64,000 bases of DNA from Clostridiales bacterium (GTDB lineage: Bacteria > Bacillota > Clostridia > Saccharofermentanales > Saccharofermentanaceae), in assembly GCA_017551625.1 (NCBI GenBank), contig JAFZLF010000005.1, positions 62,001 to 126,000 of the forward strand. The letters are read 5' to 3'. The notes under the pieces are model-generated. The model did no database searches, was not told where the DNA came from, and was given only the letters and a program-made list of their open reading frames with translations. Within the stretch, counting starts at the first letter, position 1, and each line of letters opens with the position of its first letter. Of the stretch, positions 1 through 9,305 are shown one piece after another. The position numbers and the translations under genes were made by a program.

Positions 1-736
1 ATGCACGGCAGATCTTCGGAAGACCGGCGAAACCTCTGACCGTGATGTCGTCGATCTTACTGTCGATCGGGCGGCAACTACTTACGATCTCCTTACCGTA
101 GACGCTGTAGAGAGCGGAGCTCGGGTCACAGTTGCCAGGGCTCTGAAGGACGGTCTTCCCGTTCTTGATGAACTTGAAGGACACATCGGTATGACAGAGG
201 ATGAATCGCTCCATCAGGACCTGGATATAGTTAGCTTCAGTCTGGTCTTTCTTCAGAAATTTGAATCGGGCCGGAAGATTATAGAAAAGATCCCGAACTT
301 CTACGGTCGTACCGGAGGGCATGCCGACGGAAGTACAGGAGATGAACTGACCGCCCTCGTACTTGACACAGGTTCCCTTTTCCGCCATGGGTTCTTTGGT
401 TGAAAGAGTGACACGTGAAGCTGCTGCGATACTGGCCAGCGCCTCGCCTCGGAAGCCCATGGAGTGTAAAGAAAACAGTTCTTCCAGGGATTGGATCTTA
501 CTTGTTGCGTGGCAGATAAAGGCGTTTTGGGCATCTTCTTCGTCCATACCGCAGCCGTTATCGCGGACTCGGATGAGGGTCACGCCGCCATCGGCGATCT
601 CGACTGTGATCTGGGTCGCGCCGGCATCGATACTGTTCTCCATCAGTTCTTTTACGATAGACATAGGTCTCTCGATGACTTCGCCCGCGGCGATGGCGTT
701 GGAGGTGGCGGCATCGAGGATATGAATTCTAGACAT
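1..736 (-). CDS. mutL: DNA mismatch repair protein MutL (3' part outside window)
   Basis: This is the N-terminal 245 residues of MutL, the ATPase that links MutS mismatch recognition to downstream repair. The gene runs off the left edge, so the C-terminal dimerisation/endonuclease part is not visible. The reading frame begins MSRIHILDAATSNAIAAGEV and shows the GHKL ATPase signatures: ELMENSIDAGA (motif I, with the Mg-binding Asn), RDNGCGM (motif II) and HATSK followed by GFRGEAL (motif III). The ATG at 734-736 lies 2 bases after the mutS stop, so the two genes are co-transcribed. Family assignment is certain; whether the C-terminal endonuclease motif is present cannot be judged. Confidence 0.95.
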   Translation of the reverse strand, partial: MSRIHILDAATSNAIAAGEVIERPMSIVKELMENSIDAGATQITVEIADGGVTLIRVRDNGCGMDEEDAQNAFICHATSKIQSLEELFSLHSMGFRGEALASIAAASRVTLSTKEPMAEKGTCVKYEGGQFISCTSVGMPSGTTVEVRDLFYNLPARFKFLKKDQTEANYIQVLMERFILCHTDVSFKFIKNGKTVLQSPGNCDPSSALYSVYGKEIVSSCRPIDSKIDDITVRGFAGLPKICRA

Positions 737-738
737 AA

Positions 739-3444
739 TTATTCGTCTCCTTTTGCTTTCTCAATGAGTGAATAGAGTATATTCATCGCCTCCAGCGGCG
801 TAATCCGGGATATATCAAGGTTGACCAGATCCGATCGAAGTGAATGGGAATCGGAGACGGTGGTCTGGCTCGGAGCAAAGAGCGGGATCTGTCCGGAGAT
901 CGGTCCGTCGTACTCCTCCCCTTCCGAATAGGTGATCTGCATCTTCTTCTTATCCAACTCGGAAAGGATCACGTTGGCGCGTTCTACGACCTCAGAGGGC
1001 ACCCCGGCGAGTCTGGCTACTTCGATACCATAACTGTCGGATGTTCCACCCGTTGAGATCTTATGGAGGAACCGGACTTCCTTGTTCTTCTCTTCTACTT
1101 CAACGTGGGCGTTATATACGCCTTCAAGCGTGTTCTCGAGCTGGTTGAGCTCGTGGTAATGTGTCGCAAAGATCGTTCTGGCGAACATGATCGAGCGGTT
1201 GCTGATAAACTCGATGATCGCCCATGCGATCGCCAATCCGTCATACGTACTCGTGCCGCGTCCGACTTCATCGAGAAGAAGAAGACTTCTGTATGTGGCA
1301 TTTCGAAGGATGCCGGACACTTCGTTCATCTCCACCATAAAGGTCGACTGGCCGAGGGAGATATCATCCGAGGCGCCGATCCTTGTGAAGATCCGGTCTA
1401 CGATACCGATATGCGCGAAGGATGCCGGGACGAAAGAGCCGATCTGGGCCAGAAGTACGATAAGCGCGGTCTGGCGCATATAGGTGGATTTGCCGGCCAT
1501 ATTCGGTCCTGTAAGAATCATGATGCGGCGGTCACTCTCATTCATGCTGATCCCGTTAGGAACGAATTCCCCTTCCTTGAGCATCTTCTCGACGACCGGA
1601 TGTCTTCCTTCTTCGATCACCAGAACAGTCGAGTCGTCTACATTCGGACGGCAATAGTTATTCCTTTCCGCGAGTTCGCCGAGAGCCATCATAACGTCAA
1701 GAACGGCCAGAGCCGAGGCGACACGAAAGAGACGGTGTACCTGTGAGGCGATCCTCTCCCGGATCTCACAGAAGAGATCGTATTCCAGAGCGATCAGCTT
1801 CGCAGTAGAGCCGACGATGGTATCCTCGACCGACTTGAGTTCTTCCGTGATATAGCGTTCCCCAGTGGTCAGCGTCTGCTTACGGATATAACGGTCCGGA
1901 ACAAGCGGGACATTACTTTTCGAGACTTCGATATAGTAGCCGAAGACCTTGTTATAACTGATCTTCAGATTCTTGATTCCTGTCAATTCTTTCTCTTTTG
2001 CTTCCATCTCGAGGATGATGCTCTTGCCGTCCCTGGATGCGTGACGCAGACGGTCGGCTTCTTCGTTAAAGCCTTCCTTGATCATGCCGCCTTCTTTTAC
2101 GGAGATCGGCGGATCCTCGTCCAGGGAATCTTCCAGAAGCGTATAGATATCCGACAGGTCCTCCAGATCTGCGTAAGCATCCTTTAGGACCCCGGCATTA
2201 AAGTGCGAGGCGCACTCGAGGATATATGGTAATTTGGACAGCGTATTTCTAAGATTCAGAAGGTCTCTGGCGTTCACGGAAGACAGCGCGATACGGGATG
2301 CGAGTCTTTCCATATCGTGGACACCCAGAAGGGCTTCACGGAGCTCCTGGCGGTGTATAAAGTCATTTCTGGCCTGCTCGACGGCGTCGAGCCTTGCCGA
2401 TATGGACGCACAATCGATGAGCGGTTCCTCGACGTACTCACGGAGAAGGCGTCCGCCCATAGATGTCTGGGTCATATCGATCGCCCACAGAAGAGATCCC
2501 TTCTTCGATTTTGAGCGGATCGTAGATGTGATCTCGAGATTCGTTCTCGTGGCGACATCGAGCTCCATCGTATCAGAGACCTCGAAGATCCTGGCCGTCG
2601 AGAAGTGTGTGACTTGGGCCTGCTGTGTCTCGTCAAGATACGAGAGGATCGCATCAATTGCCGAGAGGATAAGGATGTTTCTGGTCTCCTCGGCAAAAGA
2701 ACTGTAGTTCTTCCCCTTCTTCCCTTTCTTTCCGTCTTTTCCTTCCTTAAACCCTTCCGGGAGCACTCTTTCGGAAAGTCCTGAGGAAAAATCAGCGCGG
2801 GGGCGCATCGTGACGGCGCCGACGAGATTGTCGCATATGTAGTTGAAAAGTTCATCCTTACTGAAATCTTCGTTAAAGATCAACTCGGAAGCGCGATACT
2901 TGGACAGAAGATTTACGAGGTGCTGGGCGGTATTTCCCGTGATCAGCTGGGTCGCTTCCATGGTGCCGGTCGTGATATCCGCTGCCGCCAGCCCATACTG
3001 CATGCCGATCTTATAGACGCATACGAGGAAGTTGTTCTTTTTGTCGTCGAGACCGTTCGTGTCGATGACCGTGCCCGGTGTCAGGACACGCGTGATGGAT
3101 CGCTTCACCAGTCCTTTTGCCAGGGCGGGATCTTCCATCTGTTCACAGATCGCGACCTTATAGCCCTGTGTGATGAGGCGCTGCATGTAGTTCGAGGCCG
3201 AATGGTGCGGGACACCGCACATGGGCGCGCGTTTCTCGAGTCCGCAGTCCCGGGCGGTCAGCGTCAATTCAAGAAGCCGTGACACCAGGATCGCATCGTC
3301 GAAGAACATCTCGTAGAAGTCACCGAGACGGAACATCAGGATCGCATCTCCTGCCGCTTTTTTCATGTCGAAATACTGCCTCATCATCGGAGATAAGGTA
3401 GAGACATCGACGGAAGCATAGGTTAGAAGATCATCATTGCTCAT
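739..3444 (-). CDS. mutS: DNA mismatch repair protein MutS
   Basis: MutS (901 aa) recognises mismatches and small loops and acts as a dimeric ATPase clamp. Near the N-terminus the mismatch-stacking Phe-x-Glu motif is visible in GDFYEMF (about residue 41-47). The ATPase domain has Walker A GPNMAGKSTYMRQ, Walker B LLLLDEVGRGTSTYDG and the ATHYHEL motif. A Lys/Gly-rich stretch (EGKDGKKGKKGKNYS, around residue 240) is an unusual charged insertion in the connector region. Length is normal for the family. It overlaps miaB by 11 bases at its start and is followed by mutL 2 bases after its stop, giving a miaB-mutS-mutL operon, an arrangement common in Firmicutes. Confidence 0.98.
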   Translation of the reverse strand: MSNDDLLTYASVDVSTLSPMMRQYFDMKKAAGDAILMFRLGDFYEMFFDDAILVSRLLELTLTARDCGLEKRAPMCGVPHHSASNYMQRLITQGYKVAICEQMEDPALAKGLVKRSITRVLTPGTVIDTNGLDDKKNNFLVCVYKIGMQYGLAAADITTGTMEATQLITGNTAQHLVNLLSKYRASELIFNEDFSKDELFNYICDNLVGAVTMRPRADFSSGLSERVLPEGFKEGKDGKKGKKGKNYSSFAEETRNILILSAIDAILSYLDETQQAQVTHFSTARIFEVSDTMELDVATRTNLEITSTIRSKSKKGSLLWAIDMTQTSMGGRLLREYVEEPLIDCASISARLDAVEQARNDFIHRQELREALLGVHDMERLASRIALSSVNARDLLNLRNTLSKLPYILECASHFNAGVLKDAYADLEDLSDIYTLLEDSLDEDPPISVKEGGMIKEGFNEEADRLRHASRDGKSIILEMEAKEKELTGIKNLKISYNKVFGYYIEVSKSNVPLVPDRYIRKQTLTTGERYITEELKSVEDTIVGSTAKLIALEYDLFCEIRERIASQVHRLFRVASALAVLDVMMALGELAERNNYCRPNVDDSTVLVIEEGRHPVVEKMLKEGEFVPNGISMNESDRRIMILTGPNMAGKSTYMRQTALIVLLAQIGSFVPASFAHIGIVDRIFTRIGASDDISLGQSTFMVEMNEVSGILRNATYRSLLLLDEVGRGTSTYDGLAIAWAIIEFISNRSIMFARTIFATHYHELNQLENTLEGVYNAHVEVEEKNKEVRFLHKISTGGTSDSYGIEVARLAGVPSEVVERANVILSELDKKKMQITYSEGEEYDGPISGQIPLFAPSQTTVSDSHSLRSDLVNLDISRITPLEAMNILYSLIEKAKGDE

Positions 3445-4930
3445 CGATAAAGCTCTCCAATTCTCCCTCGACGGAGTAGGGCTTGGCTTTTAGGATCCTG
3501 ACCATGGCCAATCTTCCTTCAAATGCATCCGCATCGAAATCCGGGGCGGCACTGTCTATCTCTTTTCCGTTATACCTGCACCCGGACGGGATGCGGAAAT
3601 TCACGAGACGGTTCGACTTAGTTCTTCCGGTCAGCACATCCGGAGCTGTGGCCGAACGGCCTTCGATCAGGATCTCCTCTGTCTTTCCGACCACGGACTC
3701 GTTGGACTTAAACGTCAGGGCATTCTGCAGTTCCAGGAGTCTTCCGAACCGCTCGGTCACGACGTCCTGCGGGATCTGATCCTCGTAGGAAGCAGCCTTG
3801 GTCCCCGGTCTTCTCGAGTACTGGAATGTAAAAGCACTGTCAAACCGGCATTTCTCTACCACTTCGAGTGTCTCGCGGAAGTCCTCTTCGGTCTCGCCGG
3901 GGAACCCCACGATAATATCTGTGGTGAGGGTCGCTTCCGGGAGTACTTCTCGGAAAAGAAGCGCGGTCCGGAGGTATTGCTCCTTGTCGTAGTGACGGTT
4001 CATACGCTTAAGGACTGCGCTACTGCCCGACTGCATCGGCAGATGCAGGTGGCGCTCGATGTTTCCGTATTTCTTCATCGTGTAGATGACATCTTCCGAG
4101 ATGTCCTTCGGATGGGATGTCATGAAGCGGATGCGGGAAAAGCCCGGGATCTTTGCGGTTTCTTCGAGAAGCTGCGCAAAGGAGATCTCCCCTTCCTTAT
4201 CGTTTCCGTAGGAGTTTACATTCTGTCCGAGAAGCATGACCTCTTTGTAGCCTTCTGCGGCCAGGTCACGAAGCTGGCGGAGGATCTTTTCAGAATCGCG
4301 GGAACGCTCGCGTCCTCTGGTGTACGGCACGACACAGTAAGTACAGAAATTATTACATCCGTACATGATCGGGACCAGTGCGCGAAACTTCCTTTTCCGG
4401 AAGACCGGAACGTCCGTATCGTCGACCAGATAGTCCTCTTCAGATACGGAGAAGACTCTCTTTCTCTGGCTGAGCTTGCGGTCGAGGATCTGCGGCAGAA
4501 GATGGATGTCAGAAGGCCCGAAGCAGGCATCGACATAAGGGAAACTCTTCTTGATCCGGTCGATGTTTTCCTGTTGCTTCATCATACAGCCGCATACGGC
4601 GATAAACATGTCCCGGTTTTCTTTCTTCTGTGATTTATATGCGCCCAGATTGCCGAAAAGACGCACGTCGGCGTTTTCCCGGATCGTACATGTATTCAGG
4701 ATCAGAAAGTCGGGAATGGCCGTTTCCGACGCTTCCACAAGGCCGATCGACTGAAGGATCCCCTCGATCTTCTCACTGTCGGATTCGTTAAGCTGGCAGC
4801 CGTATGTTCTGACTTTATATGTAAGGGGGTGTCCGTGCTCGGCAGAAAGCTCGGCTATGCGGCACTGGAGCGACGGAATAAGAGAGTTATAGCGTAATAA
4901 CTCATCTTGCGATACAATAACTGTTGACAC
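3434..4930 (-). CDS. miaB: tRNA-2-methylthio-N6-dimethylallyladenosine synthase MiaB
   Basis: MiaB (498 aa) is a radical-SAM methylthiotransferase that modifies position A37 of tRNAs reading UNN codons. The N-terminal UPF0004 domain holds the three cluster cysteines (TYGCQLNESD, NTCTIRENAD, CGCMMKQ). The radical SAM motif is CNNFCTYC, and a C-terminal TRAM domain of about 65 residues contains the LTGRTKSNRLVNF element. The start is a GTG at 4928-4930 preceded by GAGGT; no better ATG is close. The gene starts the mutS/mutL operon and is divergent from the PBP5-like gene, sharing the 127-base gap. A roughly 30-residue N-terminal extension precedes the usual YGCQMN region, as in many Clostridia. 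Confidence 0.97.
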   Translation of the reverse strand: MSTVIVSQDELLRYNSLIPSLQCRIAELSAEHGHPLTYKVRTYGCQLNESDSEKIEGILQSIGLVEASETAIPDFLILNTCTIRENADVRLFGNLGAYKSQKKENRDMFIAVCGCMMKQQENIDRIKKSFPYVDACFGPSDIHLLPQILDRKLSQRKRVFSVSEEDYLVDDTDVPVFRKRKFRALVPIMYGCNNFCTYCVVPYTRGRERSRDSEKILRQLRDLAAEGYKEVMLLGQNVNSYGNDKEGEISFAQLLEETAKIPGFSRIRFMTSHPKDISEDVIYTMKKYGNIERHLHLPMQSGSSAVLKRMNRHYDKEQYLRTALLFREVLPEATLTTDIIVGFPGETEEDFRETLEVVEKCRFDSAFTFQYSRRPGTKAASYEDQIPQDVVTERFGRLLELQNALTFKSNESVVGKTEEILIEGRSATAPDVLTGRTKSNRLVNFRIPSGCRYNGKEIDSAAPDFDADAFEGRLAMVRILKAKPYSVEGELESFIDEQ

Positions 4931-5057
4931 GTAAATGACCTCGATTTCTATTTCGATTTATTTTCGTTGTTTTCGGACTCTTTAATGATACATGAACATT
5001 CGTGTTTTGAGAAGCAAGGCCGGAAGAATTTTTATGTCAGATATAAAGGAGCGGCAG

Positions 5058-6479
5058 ATGGTAAGAGTGAACCGTATGACCAGGATTTTCTCCGTTTGGG
5101 CGGCGATCCTTCTTCTGTCTTCCCTTTTTTCTTTCCCCATTCTGGCGCAGGACGAGCAGGAATCTTCTTCTTCCGGAGCCGTAGAAGATCTGGTCAATCC
5201 GGTCGAAGGACTTCTCGATCCGGATCCTTCGGGCGTGCCGGTCAGCGGTGCCCGGTCCTATCTCATCTATGACACGCTTTCGGACACGATGCTGATCGGC
5301 AAAGAATACGAAGCGCGGCGGCAGCCATCGGCCATTACACAGATCATGACAGTGCTTCTGGCACTCGAAGAACTGGAACTGACGGATACGATCACGATCA
5401 CGAAGGAGATGTATGAATCATTGCCCCGGGAGTATGTGCGTATCGGATTTGATGAGGGTGAAGTCCTTACTGTCGAACAGTGTATCTATGCATGTCTTCT
5501 GAAGTCGGCTAACGATGCCTGTATGGCTCTCGCGATCCACATCAGTGGAAGCGAGAGTGCTTTTGTCGAGAAGATGAATAAAAGAGCGGAAGAACTCGGG
5601 TGTACCGCTACGAGCTTTACGAATCCTTATGGAAATGCGGACGAACAGCACCTGACGACTTGCCGGGACATGGTCCTTATCCTGAAAGAGGCACTGCGCC
5701 ATCCGGACTTCCGCACGATCTGCACGACCGCCTCGTTTACGATCGAGCCGACGAACAAGTATAACGATAAGAGAGTCCTAAATAACGCCAACCGCTTTGT
5801 TTCGACTCCTTCGACAGCCTATGAGTACTATATCGGTGGTAAGACAGGATATTCCGATACGGCCGGATATACGATCATTGCCGGCGCCGAGAAAGACGGA
5901 CGCTGCCTGATCGGAGTGATGCTCGGCGCGGAGGATGCCGAACTCCGTTATGAAGCGCTGGTTAGTCTCTTCGAGTATTGTTTTAACAGCTATACCACCA
6001 CCATGGTCGAAGAAAACGAGATGACCGGAGCCGTGAATGCCGCGGTTTCCCAGATCGAATCGGCACTTTCAGAGACGGCTCTCTCTGTGCAGGATACATC
6101 CCTCACGATCTGCAAATACTATTCTGTAAAGTCGGACCTGGCCAATGACGGATATAGTAATGAAGTGGATCTGTCGAAACTGGTGATCGATCCGGTCGCG
6201 GATAGTCAGGTCTTTGTCCTTCCGATCTACCGCCGTTTTTCAAATAACGAGACGTATAGGATCGGAAATCTGACGATCACGATCGGCAATGGAAATCAAT
6301 CTCCGGTTTCCACGGAAACCGCGGAGGATACTTCTAAGATCAATATCCGTGAGATCATACTTATCGCCGCGGTAGGCGCGCTCCTCCTGTTCCTTCTAAT
6401 CTTCGCCATCGTTCTTCTTGTTAAGATGATGAAGAAAAGGAAATTCAATAAGCACCATAAAAATCCGACGATCCTTTAA
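5058..6479 (+). CDS. PBP5/DacA-like membrane protein with substituted catalytic SxxK motif
   Basis: A 473-residue member of the D-alanyl-D-alanine carboxypeptidase (S11) family, which trims peptidoglycan stem peptides outside the membrane. The start is the ATG at 5058 because AAAGGA lies 7 bases upstream and it gives a clean signal peptide (MTRIFSVWAAILLLSSLFSF). The SxN (S150-A-N152) and KTG (in YYIGGKTGYSDTAGY) motifs are intact, but the segment normally read as PASxTKIMT is P90-S-A-I-T-Q-I-M-T, so the nucleophile Ser is Ala92 and the general-base Lys is Gln95. The C-terminus is a genuine transmembrane helix (about residues 429-455) with a basic tail, not the usual amphipathic anchor. I infer a catalytically inactive sensor or scaffold; family membership is firm, loss of activity is an inference from residues. 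Confidence 0.88.
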   Translation: MVRVNRMTRIFSVWAAILLLSSLFSFPILAQDEQESSSSGAVEDLVNPVEGLLDPDPSGVPVSGARSYLIYDTLSDTMLIGKEYEARRQPSAITQIMTVLLALEELELTDTITITKEMYESLPREYVRIGFDEGEVLTVEQCIYACLLKSANDACMALAIHISGSESAFVEKMNKRAEELGCTATSFTNPYGNADEQHLTTCRDMVLILKEALRHPDFRTICTTASFTIEPTNKYNDKRVLNNANRFVSTPSTAYEYYIGGKTGYSDTAGYTIIAGAEKDGRCLIGVMLGAEDAELRYEALVSLFEYCFNSYTTTMVEENEMTGAVNAAVSQIESALSETALSVQDTSLTICKYYSVKSDLANDGYSNEVDLSKLVIDPVADSQVFVLPIYRRFSNNETYRIGNLTITIGNGNQSPVSTETAEDTSKINIREIILIAAVGALLLFLLIFAIVLLVKMMKKRKFNKHHKNPTIL

Positions 6480-6492
6480 TGAGGACCGTCGG
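6465..6492. terminator. Bidirectional rho-independent terminator
   Basis: The inverted repeat CCGACGATCC / GGACCGTCGG (one mismatch) overlaps the stop codon of the PBP5-like gene. It is followed by TTTT on the plus strand and preceded by AAAAA, which gives U5 on the minus strand, so it can end transcription from both the plus-strand gene and the convergent tldE gene. Confidence 0.8.
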
Positions 6493-6526
6493 TTTTCATT
6501 TTGCCTATAGAATTGTTCCTATCCGA

Positions 6527-7882
6527 TCATTCGCCTGCGACGGAAACGTCCGGAATCAGCAGACTCGGACACTGGATATGCGTCGATTCCGGCGTGCAGT
6601 AATCGACATCGTCAGCGAGCGCTTCTACCTTCATAAGCACATCGAAGAAGTTATCGGCGATCGTGATCTGGTTTACGGGTCTGGTGACCTTGCCGTTTTC
6701 AACCAGGAAACCCTCGGACATCAGGGAAAAATCACCGGAGATCGCGTTAATGCCGGCATGCAGGCCGTGGATCGCCGTGATATAGATGCCGTTCCCCATC
6801 TTCTCAAAGAGCTGATCCTGCGTATACTCCCCTTTTTCGATATACATATTGGTCGGCGCGACACCGAGCGGTCCCTTCGAACCGCCCGTGGCATTACCGG
6901 TGCTCTCTACGCCGTCCACCAGAGCGGTCTTACGGTTGTGAAGCTCAGACGCAAAGACGCCTTTATCGATGATCACTGTTCTCTTGGCGCTGACGCCCTC
7001 TGAGTCGAAAGGTATGCAGAGCATGCTTCCTTCGATCATGCCTTCGTCGATGAGCGTGATTTTCGGATCGGCGATCGTTTCGCCGAGTTTTCCGACCAGA
7101 CGGGAGATCCCTTTCTGTATGGCCTCTGCGGAAAAAGAACCGGCAAACGAACCGAGAAGGCTCTTGGCGGCCATCTTATCCATCACGATCGGTGTCTTAA
7201 CAGACGGGATCGGCCTGGCGCCGAGCTTGGCGATGACACGTTTACCGACGGTCTGTGCACATTTATCGATATCCAGTTCGCTGAACTTCGAGAAAGACCA
7301 GCCTTTCCCATAGGTCTGCACATCGTCGCCTTCCTTGGCGCGGCAACCGATATACACATCGAAACCGTTCGAACGGCTCTCGCAGAGCATCCCCTTCGAG
7401 TTCCTTATCATGATCTCTGCGCTTCCGTAGACGGCGAAACAGTCATCGACAGCCTCGATACGCGGATCATAGGCGAGCAGTGCTTTTTCCAATGAAAGTG
7501 TCGTATTCGCGAGGAAATCATAATCGATCGAGGTCAGTTCCTCGATAAAACCGTTAAACACCGGATATTCCTTCTCACCTTCGTATACTGTGATCTGCTC
7601 TTTTACCTCGAGTACGTCGCAGTTATCTTTCGCCTGCTTGATCAGAAAAGGGATCATATCCGGCTTTATATCTTCAGTCGAGGCATAGCCCATCTGACCG
7701 TTATAAAGTCCGCGGAATGAGATGCTGGAAGAATCGTTATTCTCGAACTCGATGATTTTCCCTTCACGGGCGGATACAGACATGGTCGTATCGGCACCAT
7801 ATATGGCTTCCGCTTCGAGAAATCCTGCTTTCTCTGCTTCCTTTAGTAATTCTTCGATATATTCTTCTATCTTTTTGTCCAT
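6527..7882 (-). CDS. TldE/PmbA-type subunit of the TldD/TldE metalloprotease
   Basis: This 451-residue protein is the non-metal-binding partner in the TldD/TldE heterodimer, a protease that digests unfolded peptides and in some bacteria matures peptide antibiotics such as microcin B17. It lacks the HExxxH motif, as expected of TldE/PmbA, and carries the family's C-terminal core (GVAPTNMYIEKGEYTQDQLF and HGLHAGINAISGDFSLMSEGF). It starts 18 bases after the tldD stop, so the pair is one transcription unit ending at the shared terminator. No ribosomally made peptide precursor or modification gene is visible beside it, so a general proteolytic role is the simplest inference. Confidence 0.9.
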   Translation of the reverse strand: MDKKIEEYIEELLKEAEKAGFLEAEAIYGADTTMSVSAREGKIIEFENNDSSSISFRGLYNGQMGYASTEDIKPDMIPFLIKQAKDNCDVLEVKEQITVYEGEKEYPVFNGFIEELTSIDYDFLANTTLSLEKALLAYDPRIEAVDDCFAVYGSAEIMIRNSKGMLCESRSNGFDVYIGCRAKEGDDVQTYGKGWSFSKFSELDIDKCAQTVGKRVIAKLGARPIPSVKTPIVMDKMAAKSLLGSFAGSFSAEAIQKGISRLVGKLGETIADPKITLIDEGMIEGSMLCIPFDSEGVSAKRTVIIDKGVFASELHNRKTALVDGVESTGNATGGSKGPLGVAPTNMYIEKGEYTQDQLFEKMGNGIYITAIHGLHAGINAISGDFSLMSEGFLVENGKVTRPVNQITIADNFFDVLMKVEALADDVDYCTPESTHIQCPSLLIPDVSVAGE

Positions 7883-7900
7883 TTCTTCACCTACTAACCT

Positions 7901-9286
7901 TTACGCCTGACCGCCGACGGTGATCTCCGATACACGTATGGTCGGCTGACCGACATCGACAGCGATATTCCCGCTTACGGAACCGCAGACGCCCTGAGCG
8001 AGCTTGAGGTCTGTTCCGACACGGTCGATGTTCATGAGTACTTCGTTACCTTTGCCGATGAGTGTGGCGCCCTTTACAGCCTCACAGATCTTGCCGTTAC
8101 GGATCATGTAGGCTTCGTTGACGGCGAAGTTAAATTCCCCGGTGGAAGTATCGACGGAACCGCCACCCATGTTCGCGGCGTAGATTCCGTATTCCGTATC
8201 GGCGATGATGTCTTCCGGCTTGCTTTCACCTGCCGCGATAAAGGTGTTCGACATACGGGATGTCGGCGCGCAGCCGTAGTTCTGTCTTCTCGCGCAACCG
8301 GTAGATGGTTCGCCCATACGACGGCTGCCGATCTTATCGACCAGATAACTGTTCAAGATACCGTCCTTGATGAGAAGTGTCGTCTGCGAAGGAGTGCCTT
8401 CATCGTCGACCTCGTAACTTCCCCATTCCTTCGCGATCTTGGCATCATCATAGGCAGTCACGATCGGACTTGCTATTTGTTTCCCTTTCATGCCGGTAAA
8501 ATAGGAAGACTTGATGCCGACGGCGGTGGCTTCGAGTGCGTGCCCGCAGGCCTCGTGGAAGATAACGCCGCCGAAACCGTTCCCGATGACGACAGGCATT
8601 TTTCCTGAAGGACACGGCTTTGCTGAGATCATGGTCGCTGCGATCTTCGCCGCTTTTCCGGCGAGTTCATCGGTATCCAGACGCTCGAAGAATTCGTAGC
8701 CTTCTCCACTTCCCGGACCGAAATACCCGTACTGCTTATCTTCTTCGGAGCTCGCGATTGCCTGGATCATGACGCGGGTGCGGCATCTGTGATCGGTTAC
8801 AAAAAGCCCATCTGAATTGGCGATCCAGACATCTTTTTCGACGTCTGACGTAGAGGCCGAAGTCTGTGTAATCAGAGAGGAGTAAGCCATGGCCGTCTCC
8901 CCTGCTTTCCTAAGCTTGTTCACTTTCGCGGACTTGGATACTTCCGACGGGCATATCTCGTACCGCTGGGAGAAGTACTCGATCTGCGGCTTCAGATAGA
9001 TGGTCTTTCCGGCGGGAGCTTCGGAGAGAGAAGCCGACGCATTTTGAGCCATGCGGATGAGTTTCTCTTCATTATAGATGTCGTTAGAGTAGACATAGAC
9101 AGAACGGTCGCCTTCCAGTATACGTATGCCGATACCCATATCCAGATTGGATCCGGTTCCTTCTACGATACCGTTTAGTAGAGAAACGGATGTGGCCTTT
9201 GTTCTTTCGATGAATACTTCGGAAAAATCCCCACCGTGGGACAGTGCCGCGGTAAGGATTCTCTCGATGCTTGTATTAGACAGCAT
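7901..9286 (-). CDS. tldD: TldD-type zinc metalloprotease subunit
   Basis: A 461-residue TldD family protein, the catalytic partner of the neighbouring TldE-type gene. The metal site is the HEACGH sequence (HExxxH) inside GGVIFHEACGHALEATAVG, and the glycine-rich C-terminal half (AANMGGGSVDTSTGEFNF, GNEVLMNIDRVG) is typical. It is cytoplasmic, with no signal sequence. It follows the acyl-CoA synthetase gene by 19 bases on the same strand and probably shares its transcript. Assignment is clear; physiological substrates cannot be deduced. Confidence 0.95.
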   Translation of the reverse strand: MLSNTSIERILTAALSHGGDFSEVFIERTKATSVSLLNGIVEGTGSNLDMGIGIRILEGDRSVYVYSNDIYNEEKLIRMAQNASASLSEAPAGKTIYLKPQIEYFSQRYEICPSEVSKSAKVNKLRKAGETAMAYSSLITQTSASTSDVEKDVWIANSDGLFVTDHRCRTRVMIQAIASSEEDKQYGYFGPGSGEGYEFFERLDTDELAGKAAKIAATMISAKPCPSGKMPVVIGNGFGGVIFHEACGHALEATAVGIKSSYFTGMKGKQIASPIVTAYDDAKIAKEWGSYEVDDEGTPSQTTLLIKDGILNSYLVDKIGSRRMGEPSTGCARRQNYGCAPTSRMSNTFIAAGESKPEDIIADTEYGIYAANMGGGSVDTSTGEFNFAVNEAYMIRNGKICEAVKGATLIGKGNEVLMNIDRVGTDLKLAQGVCGSVSGNIAVDVGQPTIRVSEITVGGQA

Positions 9287-9305
9287 TTCTGATCATGCCT
9301 CCTGA

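Noticed and set aside
6527-9286. Peptide-antibiotic maturation cluster around TldD/TldE
   Set aside because: No precursor peptide, cyclodehydratase or exporter lies nearby; the pair is common as general protease genes.
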